From assembly GCF_000495835.1 (NCBI RefSeq), contig NZ_AWGC01000006.1, forward strand, positions 186,001-250,000: 64,000 nucleotides of DNA. Direction: 5' to 3'. This DNA is from Asticcacaulis sp. AC402. Its GTDB lineage: Bacteria > Pseudomonadota > Alphaproteobacteria > Caulobacterales > Caulobacteraceae. Made by a program: the position numbers and the translations under genes. Under the pieces are notes generated by a model. It had not been told where the DNA came from and made no database searches. It was given only the letters and a program-made list of their open reading frames with translations. Position 1 is the stretch's first letter; the number at the start of each line of letters is the position of its first letter. Positions 1-8,942 of the stretch are shown here, piece after piece.

Positions 1-2
1 CG

Positions 3-317
3 CTTCAATATATCCATGGCATCGGTCCCAAGAAGGCCGAGGAGATCGTGCACAAGGTCGGCATCGAAGACGCCCGCCGCGTCAACCAGCTGTCGGACGC
101 GGAAGTGTTGCAGATTCGTGAAACCATCGACCGGGACTATACGGTCGAGGGCGATCTGCGCCGTGAAGTTTCGATGAACATCAAGCGTCTGATGGACCTG
201 GCCTGCTATCGCGGGCTGCGTCACCGTAAGGGCCTGCCGGTCCGCGGTCAGCGCACCCACACCAATGCACGTACGCGCAAGGGCCCGGCGAAGCCTATCG
301 CCGGCAAGAAGAAGTAA
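3..317 (+). CDS. rpsM: 30S ribosomal protein S13, 5'-truncated by window edge
   Basis: The reading frame is open from base 3 and ends at TAA 315-317, so about 104 C-terminal residues of S13 are present and the start lies outside the window. It begins [16 protein letters not shown], the helix-hairpin-helix-like region of S13, and ends in the basic tail [16 protein letters not shown] that contacts 16S rRNA in the head of the small subunit. S11 follows after 9 bp, the usual rpsM-rpsK-rpoA-rplQ order of the alpha operon. Internal ATG codons (for example at 48) are not the true start because homology continues upstream of them. Confidence 0.97.
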   Translation, partial: LQYIHGIGPKKAEEIVHKVGIEDARRVNQLSDAEVLQIRETIDRDYTVEGDLRREVSMNIKRLMDLACYRGLRHRKGLPVRGQRTHTNARTRKGPAKPIAGKKK

Positions 318-326
318 GGATAGCCC

Positions 327-716
327 ATGGCCAAGGACACTTCCCGCGTTAAAAAGCGCGAACGCAAGAACATCACCTCCGGCGTGGCACACGTCAACGC
401 TTCGTTCAACAACACCATGATCACCATCACCGACGCACAGGGCAATGCCGTGTCGTGGTCGTCGGCCGGCGCCATGGGGTTCAAGGGTTCGCGCAAGTCG
501 ACCCCGTACGCTGCCCAGGTCGCTGCTGAAGACGCTGGCAAGAAGGCCATCGAACATGGCGTCAAGACGCTCGAAGTCAGCGTTGCCGGTCCGGGTTCGG
601 GCCGTGAATCGGCACTGCGCGCCTTGCAGGCTGTGGGCTTCACCATCACGACTATTCGTGACGTGACTCCGATTCCGCACAACGGCTGCCGTCCGCCGAA
701 GCGTCGTCGCGTTTAA
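327..716 (+). CDS. rpsK: 30S ribosomal protein S11
   Basis: A 129-residue protein of normal S11 length. S11 forms part of the platform of the 30S subunit and lines the mRNA exit region. It carries the conserved core [20 protein letters not shown] and the C-terminal signature [18 protein letters not shown] lies at 316-320, about six bases before the ATG. It is co-transcribed with rpsM upstream and rpoA downstream. A GC-rich imperfect hairpin lies in the 81-bp gap before rpoA (about 738-774); it has no clear U-tract and is more likely a processing or stability element than a terminator. Confidence 0.98.
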   Translation: MAKDTSRVKKRERKNITSGVAHVNASFNNTMITITDAQGNAVSWSSAGAMGFKGSRKSTPYAAQVAAEDAGKKAIEHGVKTLEVSVAGPGSGRESALRALQAVGFTITTIRDVTPIPHNGCRPPKRRRV

Positions 717-797
717 TTCACCTATCAGATTTTTCGTCGCTCCGTCCGGCCTCCGGCTATTGGCGGGGCGACATTTCCTGTTCTTAAAGGGACGTCA

Positions 798-1814
798 ATG
801 ATCGAAAGAAACTGGCAACAGCTTATTCGTCCCGAGAAGCCACAAGTCGAAGCAGGCACAGATCCTTCGCGCAAGATGCGTCTTGTCGCGGAGCCTCTGG
901 AGCGTGGTTTCGGCGTGACCCTCGGCAACGCGCTGCGTCGCGTCCTCCTGTCCTCGCTGCAAGGCGCGGCCGTCACCTCCGTCCAGATCGACGGCGTGGT
1001 GCACGAATTCTCCTCCATCGAAGGCGTTCGTGAGGACGTGGTCGACATCATCCTGAACATCAAGCAACTGGCCCTGCGTATGCACGCGGAAGGCCCGAAG
1101 CGGATGGTGCTGCGCGCCTCCGGCGCCGGCCCCGTTACGGCCGGCCAGATCGATGTCCCGGCCGATATCGAAGTGCTGAACCCGGATCACGTCATCTGTA
1201 CACTGGACGAAGGCGCCTCGGTGCGCATGGAGTTCACAGTGCAGAACGGCAAGGGCTATGTTGCGGCCGACCGTCTGCGTCCGGAAGATGCGCCGATCGG
1301 CCTCATCGCCGTCGACGCGCTCTACTCGCCTGTCAAGAAGGTGGCTTATCGCGTCGAACCGACCCGTCAGGGGCAATCGCTCGACTATGACAAGCTGGTC
1401 CTGGACGTTGAAACCAACGCCGCCGTCACGCCTGTTGACGCCGTCGCTTTTGCCGCTCGTATCCTGCAGGACCAGCTTCAGATCTTCATTACCTTCGAAG
1501 AGCCGAAAGCTCCGGTCGTGGAAGAGGGCAAGCCGGAACTGCCGTTCAACCCGGCCCTGCTCAAGAAGGTCGACGAACTGGAACTCAGCGTCCGTTCGGC
1601 CAACTGCCTCAAGAACGACAACATCGTCTATATCGGCGATCTGATCCTGAAGACCGAGAGCGAAATGCTGCGTACGCCGAATTTCGGCCGCAAGTCGCTC
1701 AACGAAATCAAGGAAGTGCTGGCCTCGATGAATCTGTCGCTCGGCATGGACATCCCGAACTGGCCGCCAGAAAACGTCGAAGATCTAGCCAAGAAGTTCG
1801 AAGACCAAATCTAG
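798..1814 (+). CDS. rpoA: DNA-directed RNA polymerase subunit alpha
   Basis: A 338-residue alpha subunit with both domains. The N-terminal domain (about 1-235) dimerises and nucleates RNA polymerase assembly; it carries the [13 protein letters not shown] region. The C-terminal domain (about 250-338) contacts UP-element DNA and activators and shows the expected VRSANCLKN helix and [19 protein letters not shown] at 786-792 serves as ribosome binding site. The stop codon TAG (1812-1814) overlaps the first bases of an inserted palindromic repeat (R2, 1813-1952), which separates rpoA from rplQ by 380 bp. These two genes are normally close neighbours. Confidence 0.98.
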   Translation: MIERNWQQLIRPEKPQVEAGTDPSRKMRLVAEPLERGFGVTLGNALRRVLLSSLQGAAVTSVQIDGVVHEFSSIEGVREDVVDIILNIKQLALRMHAEGPKRMVLRASGAGPVTAGQIDVPADIEVLNPDHVICTLDEGASVRMEFTVQNGKGYVAADRLRPEDAPIGLIAVDALYSPVKKVAYRVEPTRQGQSLDYDKLVLDVETNAAVTPVDAVAFAARILQDQLQIFITFEEPKAPVVEEGKPELPFNPALLKKVDELELSVRSANCLKNDNIVYIGDLILKTESEMLRTPNFGRKSLNEIKEVLASMNLSLGMDIPNWPPENVEDLAKKFEDQI

Positions 1815-1952
1815 ATTGTTTGCAAATGGGTGAGGCTGGCCTGCAAAGGCCCGTTTTCTGCGCTTCCGGTGCTCACGTACTTGAGTACGCTCCGCTCCGG
1901 TTCTCGAAAGCAGACCTTTTCGGCTCAGCCTGCCCCATTTTCAAAACAATCT
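1813..1952 (+). repeat. Palindromic repeat R2, copy A, between rpoA and rplQ
   Basis: A 140-bp element with imperfect terminal inverted repeats: AGATTGTTTGCAAATGGG at the left, and the reverse complement of CCATTTTCAAAACAATCT at the right. The core, including CTGCGCTTCCGGTGC and CTCCGCTCCGGTTCTCG, recurs in copy B at 24171-24347 with closely similar ends. The left end overlaps the rpoA stop codon. No credible coding potential. This looks like a small non-autonomous mobile or REP-like element; no transposase for it is present in the window. Confidence 0.85.
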
Positions 1953-1976
1953 GAGGCCGTCGACAAAAGAATAGAG

Positions 1977-2008
1977 AGCCGGATGGGGACACCCTTCCGG
2001 CTTTCCCT
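1977..2008 (+). terminator. Weak candidate terminator after rpoA
   Basis: AGCCGGA (1977-1983) pairs with TCCGGCT (1996-2002), followed by TTCCCTATTTTT, an interrupted U-tract. Farther on, TTACTGCGA (2041-2049) and TCGCAGTAA (2065-2073) form a second, perfect 9-bp inverted repeat with a 15-base loop and no U-tract. Together with R2 these fill the 380-bp rpoA-rplQ gap (1815-2194), which holds no credible gene. Whether rplQ is read through from rpoA or has its own promoter cannot be decided here. Confidence 0.35.
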
Positions 2009-2194
2009 ATTTTTAGGAGGTCCATTTTTGGTTCTCTGACTTACTGCGAAAGACCAAAACCTTGTCGCAGTAACTTCCGGGATTTCCCGGACGTCCGAAG
2101 CGGGCAGGGGCCGTCGGCCCTTCGACCTTTGCCTTTGGGCTCGATTTTGGGCCGCGCCGAGCCAAGGTGCCACGCGGTCTTATGGAGAAACCTC

Positions 2195-2611
2195 ATGCGT
2201 CACGGTCACGGTCACCGCAAACTCGGTCGCACCACTTCGCACCGCATCGCCATGTTCGCCAACATGGCCGCCTCGCTGATCAAGCACGAACAAATTGTCA
2301 CTACCCTGCCGAAGGCCAAGGAACTGCGTCCCTTCGTCGAAAAGCTGGTCACGCTCGGCAAGTCGGGCTCGCTGCACGACCGCCGTATCGCCATCTCGCG
2401 CGTCCGTGACGTGCCGCAGGTCGCCAAGCTGTTCGACGTCATTGCCAAGCGTTATGCCGACCGCAACGGCGGTTACATCCGCATCCTGAAGGCTGGCTAC
2501 CGTCACGGCGACAACGCGCCGATGGCGATCATCGAGTTTGTCGATCGCGACGAAGCCGCCAAGGGTCTGGACTCGGGCCCGGTGTTGGAAACGGCCGGCG
2601 ACGAAGAATAG
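2195..2611 (+). CDS. rplQ: 50S ribosomal protein L17
   Basis: A 138-residue L17. The start is the ATG at 2195 ([17 protein letters not shown]), the invariant L17 N-terminus. The longer open frame to 2129 is upstream sequence. AGAAA and GGAG at 2184-2190 give a ribosome binding site about six bases before the ATG. L17 sits near the exit tunnel of the large subunit. The gene is followed by a strong intrinsic terminator (2639-2666), so it is the last gene of the alpha operon. The 380-bp gap from rpoA is unusual and contains repeat R2. Confidence 0.97.
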   Translation: MRHGHGHRKLGRTTSHRIAMFANMAASLIKHEQIVTTLPKAKELRPFVEKLVTLGKSGSLHDRRIAISRVRDVPQVAKLFDVIAKRYADRNGGYIRILKAGYRHGDNAPMAIIEFVDRDEAAKGLDSGPVLETAGDEE

Positions 2612-2638
2612 GCCTCACTTGCAGGCAAAGCGAAAAGG

Positions 2639-2666
2639 GCCCCCGGTTTCGACCGGGGGCTTTTTT
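2639..2666 (+). terminator. Intrinsic terminator of the alpha operon
   Basis: A perfect 9-bp stem, GCCCCCGGT (2639-2647) with ACCGGGGGC (2652-2660), a TTCG tetraloop and a run of six T. It begins 28 bp after the rplQ stop codon. Confidence 0.95.
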
Positions 2667-2704
2667 GTACCGCATCGATGCGTCTTCAGGTTTTGGTCAT
2701 CTCA

Positions 2705-2838
2705 TACCAATCCACGATGACCTTGACTCATCGTGGATTGGCAAGGGCGACTGCCCGCCCGAGCTTTTGCGAGGAGCCATGCGGCGTTTGAGCTGAAGAA
2801 ATGCGAATACCAAGCGTCATTCTTTATGAGGCTTGGTA
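2705..2838 (+). repeat. Mobile palindromic repeat R1, copy 1
   Basis: A 134-bp element bounded by TACCAA and TTGGTA, flanked by the direct repeat TCA (2702-2704 and 2839-2841). It has a perfect 5' hairpin, AATCCACGATGA pairing with TCATCGTGGATT around CCTTGAC, then the core GCCCGAGCTTTTGCGAGGAG, and a 3' hairpin ACCAAGC/GCTTGGT. Related copies lie at 23136-23269, 29378-29522 and 32142-32302 (reverse). Apart from this repeat and the rplQ terminator, the 359-bp gap 2612-2970 holds only the probable promoter region of the small gene at 2971. Confidence 0.9.
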
Positions 2839-2970
2839 TCAGTTAACGCGCCTGTGATGTTTCGTCAGCAACCGTTATTTCCGCAACTGCGAAATAGCTG
2901 TTAGCGTCATGGTGCGGCCGCTCAGACTCAGGCCGCGATTCCGTTCACCGCGCACCTGAAGGAGGCCTAA

Positions 2971-3126
2971 ATGACCGACGAAGCCCTGTTGGAAGCCCCC
3001 ATCGATGAGACGCAAGAAGCGTCCGGCGATATGGCCACAAGTAACTCGCTGACGCTGGAAGCGTCGAGCGAGGGCGTACTGCTTTTCAGTTCTCCCGTAC
3101 TTGACCGTATCCGCACCAGCGATTGA
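2971..3126 (+). CDS. Small acidic protein of unknown function (51 aa)
   Basis: I do not recognise this protein. A 52-codon frame starts at ATG 2971, preceded by a near-perfect Shine-Dalgarno (GAAGGAGG, 2958-2965), and ends at TGA 3124-3126. A strong terminator follows 26 bp later (3153-3178). It begins MTDEALLEAPIDETQEASGD and ends SPVLDRIRTSD. It is acidic in its N-terminal half, Ser/Thr-rich in the middle, and has no Cys, no signal peptide and no membrane segment. A good ribosome binding site and a dedicated terminator support a real monocistronic gene. Asticcacaulis makes lasso peptides with precursors of this size, but no leader motif, protease or cyclase gene is nearby, so I do not call it a peptide precursor. 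Confidence 0.6.
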   Translation: MTDEALLEAPIDETQEASGDMATSNSLTLEASSEGVLLFSSPVLDRIRTSD

Positions 3127-3152
3127 CGGTTTCGACTCCTGAAGACATTGGA

Positions 3153-3178
3153 CCCCCGGCCTTGGAGCCGGGGGTTTT
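3153..3178 (+). terminator. Intrinsic terminator of the 51-aa gene
   Basis: CCCCCGGC (3153-3160) pairs perfectly with GCCGGGGG (3167-3174), with loop CTTGGA, followed by TTTTC. It ends the transcript of the small gene at 2971-3126. Confidence 0.9.
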
Positions 3179-3241
3179 CTTTTGGGCTGCATTCAATTCG
3201 TCGCAAATCTGTGGCAGGAATAGGTTTCTAAATCTGTATTT

Positions 3242-3342
3242 GGAGCGGGATGAGTTTTGATGAAGTCAAAATCCCGCTCTAAGTTTTTGTTTTGTCGCGC
3301 AATTTTTCCGAATAGTGGCGTCCACTTTATCGGATTGCGCTC
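3242..3342 (-). repeat. Composite repeat R4-R3, uninterrupted copy (reverse)
   Basis: R4 (about 3243-3281) is an imperfect hairpin with AGCGGGAT and ATCCCGCTCT arms. It is joined by AAGTTTTTG to R3, whose ends GCGCAAT and ATTGCGC are inverted. The same composite lies in the opposite direction at 21095-21212. It also occurs with R1 inserted at the R4-R3 junction at 29337-29601 and 32062-32343. This copy is an empty site for R1. It ends 11 bp before the phosphodiesterase start codon, so that gene's promoter must lie in or before the repeat. Confidence 0.85.
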
Positions 3343-3353
3343 GAGGGTGCACC

Positions 3354-4580
3354 ATGGGTCGTCTGGCTTGGCTGCTGCTGGTTCTGGGGCTGATGACCGG
3401 CTGCGCGTCGGTACCGCCGCAGAGGGCCGAGACACCGCTGTTGATTCTGGTGTCGATCGACGGCTTTCGCGCTGACTATCTCGACCGTGGCGTGACCCCG
3501 AACCTGAAACGGCTGGCCGATACCGGCGCTACCGGTCCTATGCGGCCGTCCTTTCCCTCCCTGACCTTTCCCAACCACTATACCCTGGTGACCGGGCTGC
3601 GGCCCGACAAGCACGGGATCGTTAACAACACCATGCGCGATACCGCCAAACCGGGTGTGACCTTCAGGATGTCCAACCCGGACGCGGTGCAGGACGAATT
3701 CTGGTGGGCGGGTGGCAAGCCGGTGTGGATCAGCGCCGAGGCGCAGGGCATGAAGGCTGCGACTCTGTTCTGGCCGGGTTCCGAGGCGCCCCAGGGAGGT
3801 GTCCGGCCCAGCTACTGGCTGCCTTTCAATGACGATATGCCGCACGGCGACCGTATCACGCAGGTCATGTCGTGGATCGACCTGCCGGCGGGGCAGCGGC
3901 CCGGATTTATCACCCTTTACTTTTCCGATGTTGACCACGCCGGCCATGATTTCGGCCCCGATGCTCCGGAGGTCGATACGGCCATGGCCGTGGTCGATGC
4001 CTCGATCGGGCAACTTCTCGATGGCCTGAAGGCGCGCGGTCTGGACGGCAAGGTCAATATCATCATCGTCTCGGACCACGGCATGGCCAAGCACCGGCCG
4101 GAGACCTTTATCAAGCTGGCGGACCTGTTGCCGCCAGACAGCGCTGACATGATGGGCGGACAGGTGGCCGGTTTCAATCCCAAGCCGGGCCGCGAGGCCG
4201 AGGTCGAGGCGGCACTGTTGAAACCGCACGATCACATGACCTGCTGGCGCAAGGCCGACATTCCGGCGCGGTTCCGCTATGGCCACCATAGCCGGGTGCC
4301 GGCAATCATCTGTCTGGCCGATGTCGGGAGCTTTATCGTGGCGCCTTCGAAGGACGGCTGGATGCCTAAACTTCAGGGCGGCAGCCATGGCTACGATCCC
4401 GCGGCGGTCGAGATGCAAGCGCTGTTCGTCGCCAACGGTCCAGGGATCAAACCCGGAGTTAAGCTTAAGACCTTCGACAATGTCGATGTCTACAGCCTGG
4501 AAATGGAGTTGCTTGACCTGCGACCCGAAGCGTCGGATGGCAGGCTCGGCACGTTCCGGCCGGCTTTACGCCGCCATTGA
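3354..4580 (+). CDS. Ectonucleotide pyrophosphatase/phosphodiesterase family lipoprotein
   Basis: A 408-residue protein of the alkaline phosphatase superfamily, NPP branch, which hydrolyses phosphodiester or pyrophosphate bonds with two zinc ions. The start at 3354 gives MGRLAWLLLVLGLMTGCASV, a lipoprotein signal with lipobox. The in-frame ATG at 3315 lies inside repeat R3. Visible metal and catalytic motifs: VSIDGFR (Asp near 36), PSLTFPNHYTLVTG (Thr nucleophile near 71), FSDVDHAGHDFGPD, VSDHGMA (near 240) and GSHGYDP. Length and motif order are normal for bacterial NPPs, and the product should be anchored in the periplasm. Substrate unknown. The next gene has its own promoter. Confidence 0.88.
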   Translation: MGRLAWLLLVLGLMTGCASVPPQRAETPLLILVSIDGFRADYLDRGVTPNLKRLADTGATGPMRPSFPSLTFPNHYTLVTGLRPDKHGIVNNTMRDTAKPGVTFRMSNPDAVQDEFWWAGGKPVWISAEAQGMKAATLFWPGSEAPQGGVRPSYWLPFNDDMPHGDRITQVMSWIDLPAGQRPGFITLYFSDVDHAGHDFGPDAPEVDTAMAVVDASIGQLLDGLKARGLDGKVNIIIVSDHGMAKHRPETFIKLADLLPPDSADMMGGQVAGFNPKPGREAEVEAALLKPHDHMTCWRKADIPARFRYGHHSRVPAIICLADVGSFIVAPSKDGWMPKLQGGSHGYDPAAVEMQALFVANGPGIKPGVKLKTFDNVDVYSLEMELLDLRPEASDGRLGTFRPALRRH

Positions 4581-4587
4581 TGCCAGC

Positions 4588-4616
4588 TTGACACGATCAG
4601 CATGCGCCCATAGGAA
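4588..4616 (+). promoter_or_regulatory. Predicted sigma-70-type promoter of asd leader
   Basis: A perfect -35 TTGACA (4588-4593) with a 17-bp spacer and -10 TAGGAA (4611-4616). Transcription from it would start around 4622-4624, at or just before the ATG of the leader peptide at 4624, so the leader could be translated without a 5' untranslated region. Leaderless mRNAs are common in Caulobacter. If transcription instead starts upstream, AGGAAT at 4612-4617 could act as a ribosome binding site. Confidence 0.55.
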
Positions 4617-4619
4617 TAA

Positions 4620-5846
<1,227 letters not shown>

Positions 5847-5956
5847 GGCCGGGATGGCCCTGGGCGACAGACTGCTGACGTCTTCTGGCGGAACAGGGCC
5901 TATCCCGTCGCCATAAATTCCTCTAAGGACGGGCATCGCCGCAGGGGACACACCAT

Positions 5957-7249
5957 ATGTCGGATAAGCTCAGGGCCGCTGCGCCCTTCATTCTGGTGAC
6001 CGTCTTTCTCGATATGCTGTCGATCGGGGTGATTATTCCCGTCCTGCCGCACCTTATCGAAGAGTTCGTCGGTTCGGTGTCGGCGGCTGGCCTGTGGATC
6101 GGCATCTTCGGCTCTGCCTGGGGGCTTGCGCAGTTTATCTTTTCACCGATCCAGGGCGGCCTGTCTGACAGTATAGGCCGCCGGCCGGTCGTGCTGGCTT
6201 CGAACCTGGGTACCGGGCTCGACTTCCTGTTCATGGCGTTTGCCCCCGGCCTGTGGTGGCTGCTGGTCGGCCGCATCATCTCAGGCATGACCTCCGCCAG
6301 CATCTCGACCGCCTACGCCTATATGAGTGATGTCACCCCGCCGGAAAAGCGCGCGGGCGTTTTCGGCATGATGGGCGCCGCCTTCGGTATCGGTTTTGTT
6401 GTCGGTCCCAGCCTGGGCGGCATACTCGGCGGCGGCTTGCACTGGCCGGCGCTGGAAACCATGGGGCTGGGGTTCTTGCAATTCGAGGGCAATGCGCGAT
6501 ACCCCTTCTTCTTTGCCGCAGCCCTCAGCCTGTGCAACTTTCTCTACGGCTGGTTTGTCCTGCCGGAATCGCTGGCGAAGGATAAGCGCAAGCCTTTCAG
6601 CTTTCGTACCGCCAACCCGCTGGGCGCGTTCAAATTCCTGGCCAAGTCGCCCCAGGTCCTGCGGCTTTCGGTGATGTATCTGCTCATGATGTTTGCGCAG
6701 TCGGTCTTTCCGACGACGACGGTGCTGTTCTGCGCCTATCGCTTCGGCTGGGGGCCGACGCAGGTCGGATTGATGCTGGCCGTTGTCGGCATCTGCTCGG
6801 CCATCGTTCAGGCGGGGCTGACCGGGATATTCGTCAAAAAGCTAGGCGAACTGAAGTCCATGTATCTGGGTCTGTTTTGCGGCATGATTGCGTTTATCGG
6901 CTACGGCCTGGCGCCAAGCTGGGAGTGGTTTATCGCCACCATTCCAATCGGCGCCCTGTGGGGCCTGGCGACGCCCAACATCCAGGCCCTGATGTCATCC
7001 AAGGTTGATCCGAAAGAGCAGGGGACTTTGCAGGGCGCCAATATGGGCCTGTCGGCCATGTCGACCATTTTTGCCCCCATTTTGTTTGGTCTTACCCTGT
7101 CAGCTGTTACCCATGACTCGGTGCCGATGTGGCTGAGCGGGGCGGCCTTCTGGCTGGCGGCTTTGTTCATGGTGCTGTCGCTTTGGCTGGCCGGTGGCGT
7201 CAAACAATCACTCAGGGTCGAGCCTGGCGGCGAGGGCAAGCCGAGTTGA
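5957..7249 (+). CDS. MFS transporter, TetA/TCR-like multidrug efflux
   Basis: A 430-residue major facilitator protein with about 12 hydrophobic segments. It begins with the DHA1-type helix LDMLSIGVIIPVLPHLI and has the loop 2-3 motif GGLSDSIGRRPVV (motif A). A motif C-like stretch, GFVVGPSLGGILGG, follows in helix 5 and is typical of drug/proton antiporters. It resembles tetracycline-efflux-like proteins common in alphaproteobacteria, where the natural substrate is generally unknown, so resistance should not be assumed. It lies 110 bp after asd and just before a DegP-like gene, with no obvious operon link. Confidence 0.85.
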   Translation: MSDKLRAAAPFILVTVFLDMLSIGVIIPVLPHLIEEFVGSVSAAGLWIGIFGSAWGLAQFIFSPIQGGLSDSIGRRPVVLASNLGTGLDFLFMAFAPGLWWLLVGRIISGMTSASISTAYAYMSDVTPPEKRAGVFGMMGAAFGIGFVVGPSLGGILGGGLHWPALETMGLGFLQFEGNARYPFFFAAALSLCNFLYGWFVLPESLAKDKRKPFSFRTANPLGAFKFLAKSPQVLRLSVMYLLMMFAQSVFPTTTVLFCAYRFGWGPTQVGLMLAVVGICSAIVQAGLTGIFVKKLGELKSMYLGLFCGMIAFIGYGLAPSWEWFIATIPIGALWGLATPNIQALMSSKVDPKEQGTLQGANMGLSAMSTIFAPILFGLTLSAVTHDSVPMWLSGAAFWLAALFMVLSLWLAGGVKQSLRVEPGGEGKPS

Positions 7250-7358
7250 CGAAACCGGCTTCCCTAGCCGGCAATGTGGCAGAAACCGGCTTTCACCAAG
7301 CCTTGATACCGCCGCATTAATTCTTAAATGTGGGACCATCGTTTCCAGGGGATTTCAC

Positions 7359-8774
7359 ATGAAATCGCGTCTTATCTCCCTCTTGCCGGTGCTCGCCCTG
7401 CTGGTCGCCTGCGGCCCCGGCCATTCGCAAGACACCAAAACGTTCGAAGGTACCGGTTTCGGCAATGAGCCGCGCCAGGTGCCGAGTTCGGCCGTCGGCA
7501 TGAAGACCTCGTTTGCGCCGGTCGTGCGCACGGTCGCCCCCGCCGTCGTCAATGTCTACGCCAAGGCCAGGGTGCGCCAGCAGGTCGATCCGTTCTGGCA
7601 GATGTTTGGCTCCGGCGTGCCGGAATCGCGCACCCAGGAATCGCTGGGCTCCGGCGTGATCGTGCGCAAGGACGGGATTGTCGTCACCAACAACCACGTG
7701 GTCGCCGGCGGCCAGACCTTCATGGTGGTGCTGAACGACCGTCGCGAGTATCCGGCCAGGCTTTTGCTGGCCGACCCGCGCACCGATCTCGCCGTGCTCA
7801 AGCTGGAAGCGCCCGGGGAAAACTTCCCGACCATCGAACTGGACGAGGGCCGCGACCTGGAGGTCGGCGACCTGGTTCTGGCCATTGGCAACCCGTTTGG
7901 TGTCGGCCAGACGGTGACCAACGGCATCATCTCGGCGCTGAACCGCACCAATGGTGAGGGCAGCTATATCCAGACCGACGCTGCCATCAACCCAGGCAAT
8001 TCGGGCGGCGCCCTGGTCGACATGAACGGCAAGCTGATCGGTGTCAATTCGATGATTCTGTCGCGGTCGGGTCAGTCGTCGGGCGTCGGCTTTGCCATCC
8101 CTTCGGCCCTCGTCAAGCGCGTCGTCGACAGCGCTGCCGGCGGGGCAACCTCGGTTAAGCGGCCGTGGCTGGGCGCCAAGGGTGACACTGTCACCTCTGA
8201 CATCGCCAAGTCGCTGGGCATGGACCGGCCGGAAGGCGTGCTGGTGTCGGACGTCTACAAGGGCTCTCCCGCCGACCAGGCCGGGGTCAGGGCAGGGGAC
8301 GTCATTCTGCGCGTCAATGATCAGCCGGTAAATGATGGCGGCGGCCTGCGCTACCAGATCAGTCTCCTGTCGCTGAACCAGACCGCCAAGGTGGAGGGGC
8401 TGCGTTCCGGCAAGCCGTTCCGCGCCAGTGTCAAGGCGGCGCCGCCGTCGGATTCGCCTCCGCGCGACGAACGTTTGATCAAGGGCGAAAACCCGTTCGC
8501 TGGCGCCAAGGTGGTTAATCTATCGCCCGCCGTCGCCGATGAGATCGGCGTCGATCCCTTCGACGCCCCCAAGGGTGTCATGGTCTATTCGCTGGAGTCG
8601 GCGCGGACCTATGCCGCGGGCGTCGGTCTGCAACCGGGCGACATTATTCGCGAGGTGAATGGCCAGCCGATCGACAGCTCCAGTGAACTGGACGCCGTGC
8701 TGAAAACAGGCGCGCGGTCGTGGCGGATCAGCATCCAGCGCGGCGGCCGCATTATTACGGCACAGTTCAGATAA
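7359..8774 (+). CDS. Do/DegP-family serine endopeptidase, putative lipoprotein
   Basis: A 471-residue periplasmic HtrA-type protease/chaperone that degrades misfolded envelope proteins. The start at 7359 gives a signal peptide, MKSRLISLLPVLALLVACG; the frame open to 7194 overlaps the MFS gene. The catalytic triad is complete: His in NNHVVAGG (near 113), Asp in TDLAVLKL (near 143), Ser in NPGNSGGALVD (near 215). Two PDZ domains follow, PEGVLVSDVYKGSPADQAGV (about 280-360) and a second about 385-471. Unusually, the signal ends in a lipobox-like LVAC|G, so it may be lipid-anchored rather than soluble. Length is normal for the family. Confidence 0.92.
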   Translation: MKSRLISLLPVLALLVACGPGHSQDTKTFEGTGFGNEPRQVPSSAVGMKTSFAPVVRTVAPAVVNVYAKARVRQQVDPFWQMFGSGVPESRTQESLGSGVIVRKDGIVVTNNHVVAGGQTFMVVLNDRREYPARLLLADPRTDLAVLKLEAPGENFPTIELDEGRDLEVGDLVLAIGNPFGVGQTVTNGIISALNRTNGEGSYIQTDAAINPGNSGGALVDMNGKLIGVNSMILSRSGQSSGVGFAIPSALVKRVVDSAAGGATSVKRPWLGAKGDTVTSDIAKSLGMDRPEGVLVSDVYKGSPADQAGVRAGDVILRVNDQPVNDGGGLRYQISLLSLNQTAKVEGLRSGKPFRASVKAAPPSDSPPRDERLIKGENPFAGAKVVNLSPAVADEIGVDPFDAPKGVMVYSLESARTYAAGVGLQPGDIIREVNGQPIDSSSELDAVLKTGARSWRISIQRGGRIITAQFR

Positions 8775-8942
8775 CAGCCGCACGAAAACGTGACCAATCT
8801 GCAACGCGCCCGCTTCTTGTGCATTGCAAGGTGCGGGTTTTACAGAACTGTCACAGTCCCCGGCTAACGGCAATGCATACGGTGGCGTGCGAGCCACGGC
8901 GGGTGCGCATGGTGCGCGCATGCAAAGCTGGGGATACCGAGA

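Noticed and set aside
2971-3126. Lasso peptide precursor
   Set aside because: Size fits and the genus makes lasso peptides, but there is no core with a leading Gly and ring-closing Asp/Glu at position 7-9, and no protease, cyclase or isopeptidase gene nearby.
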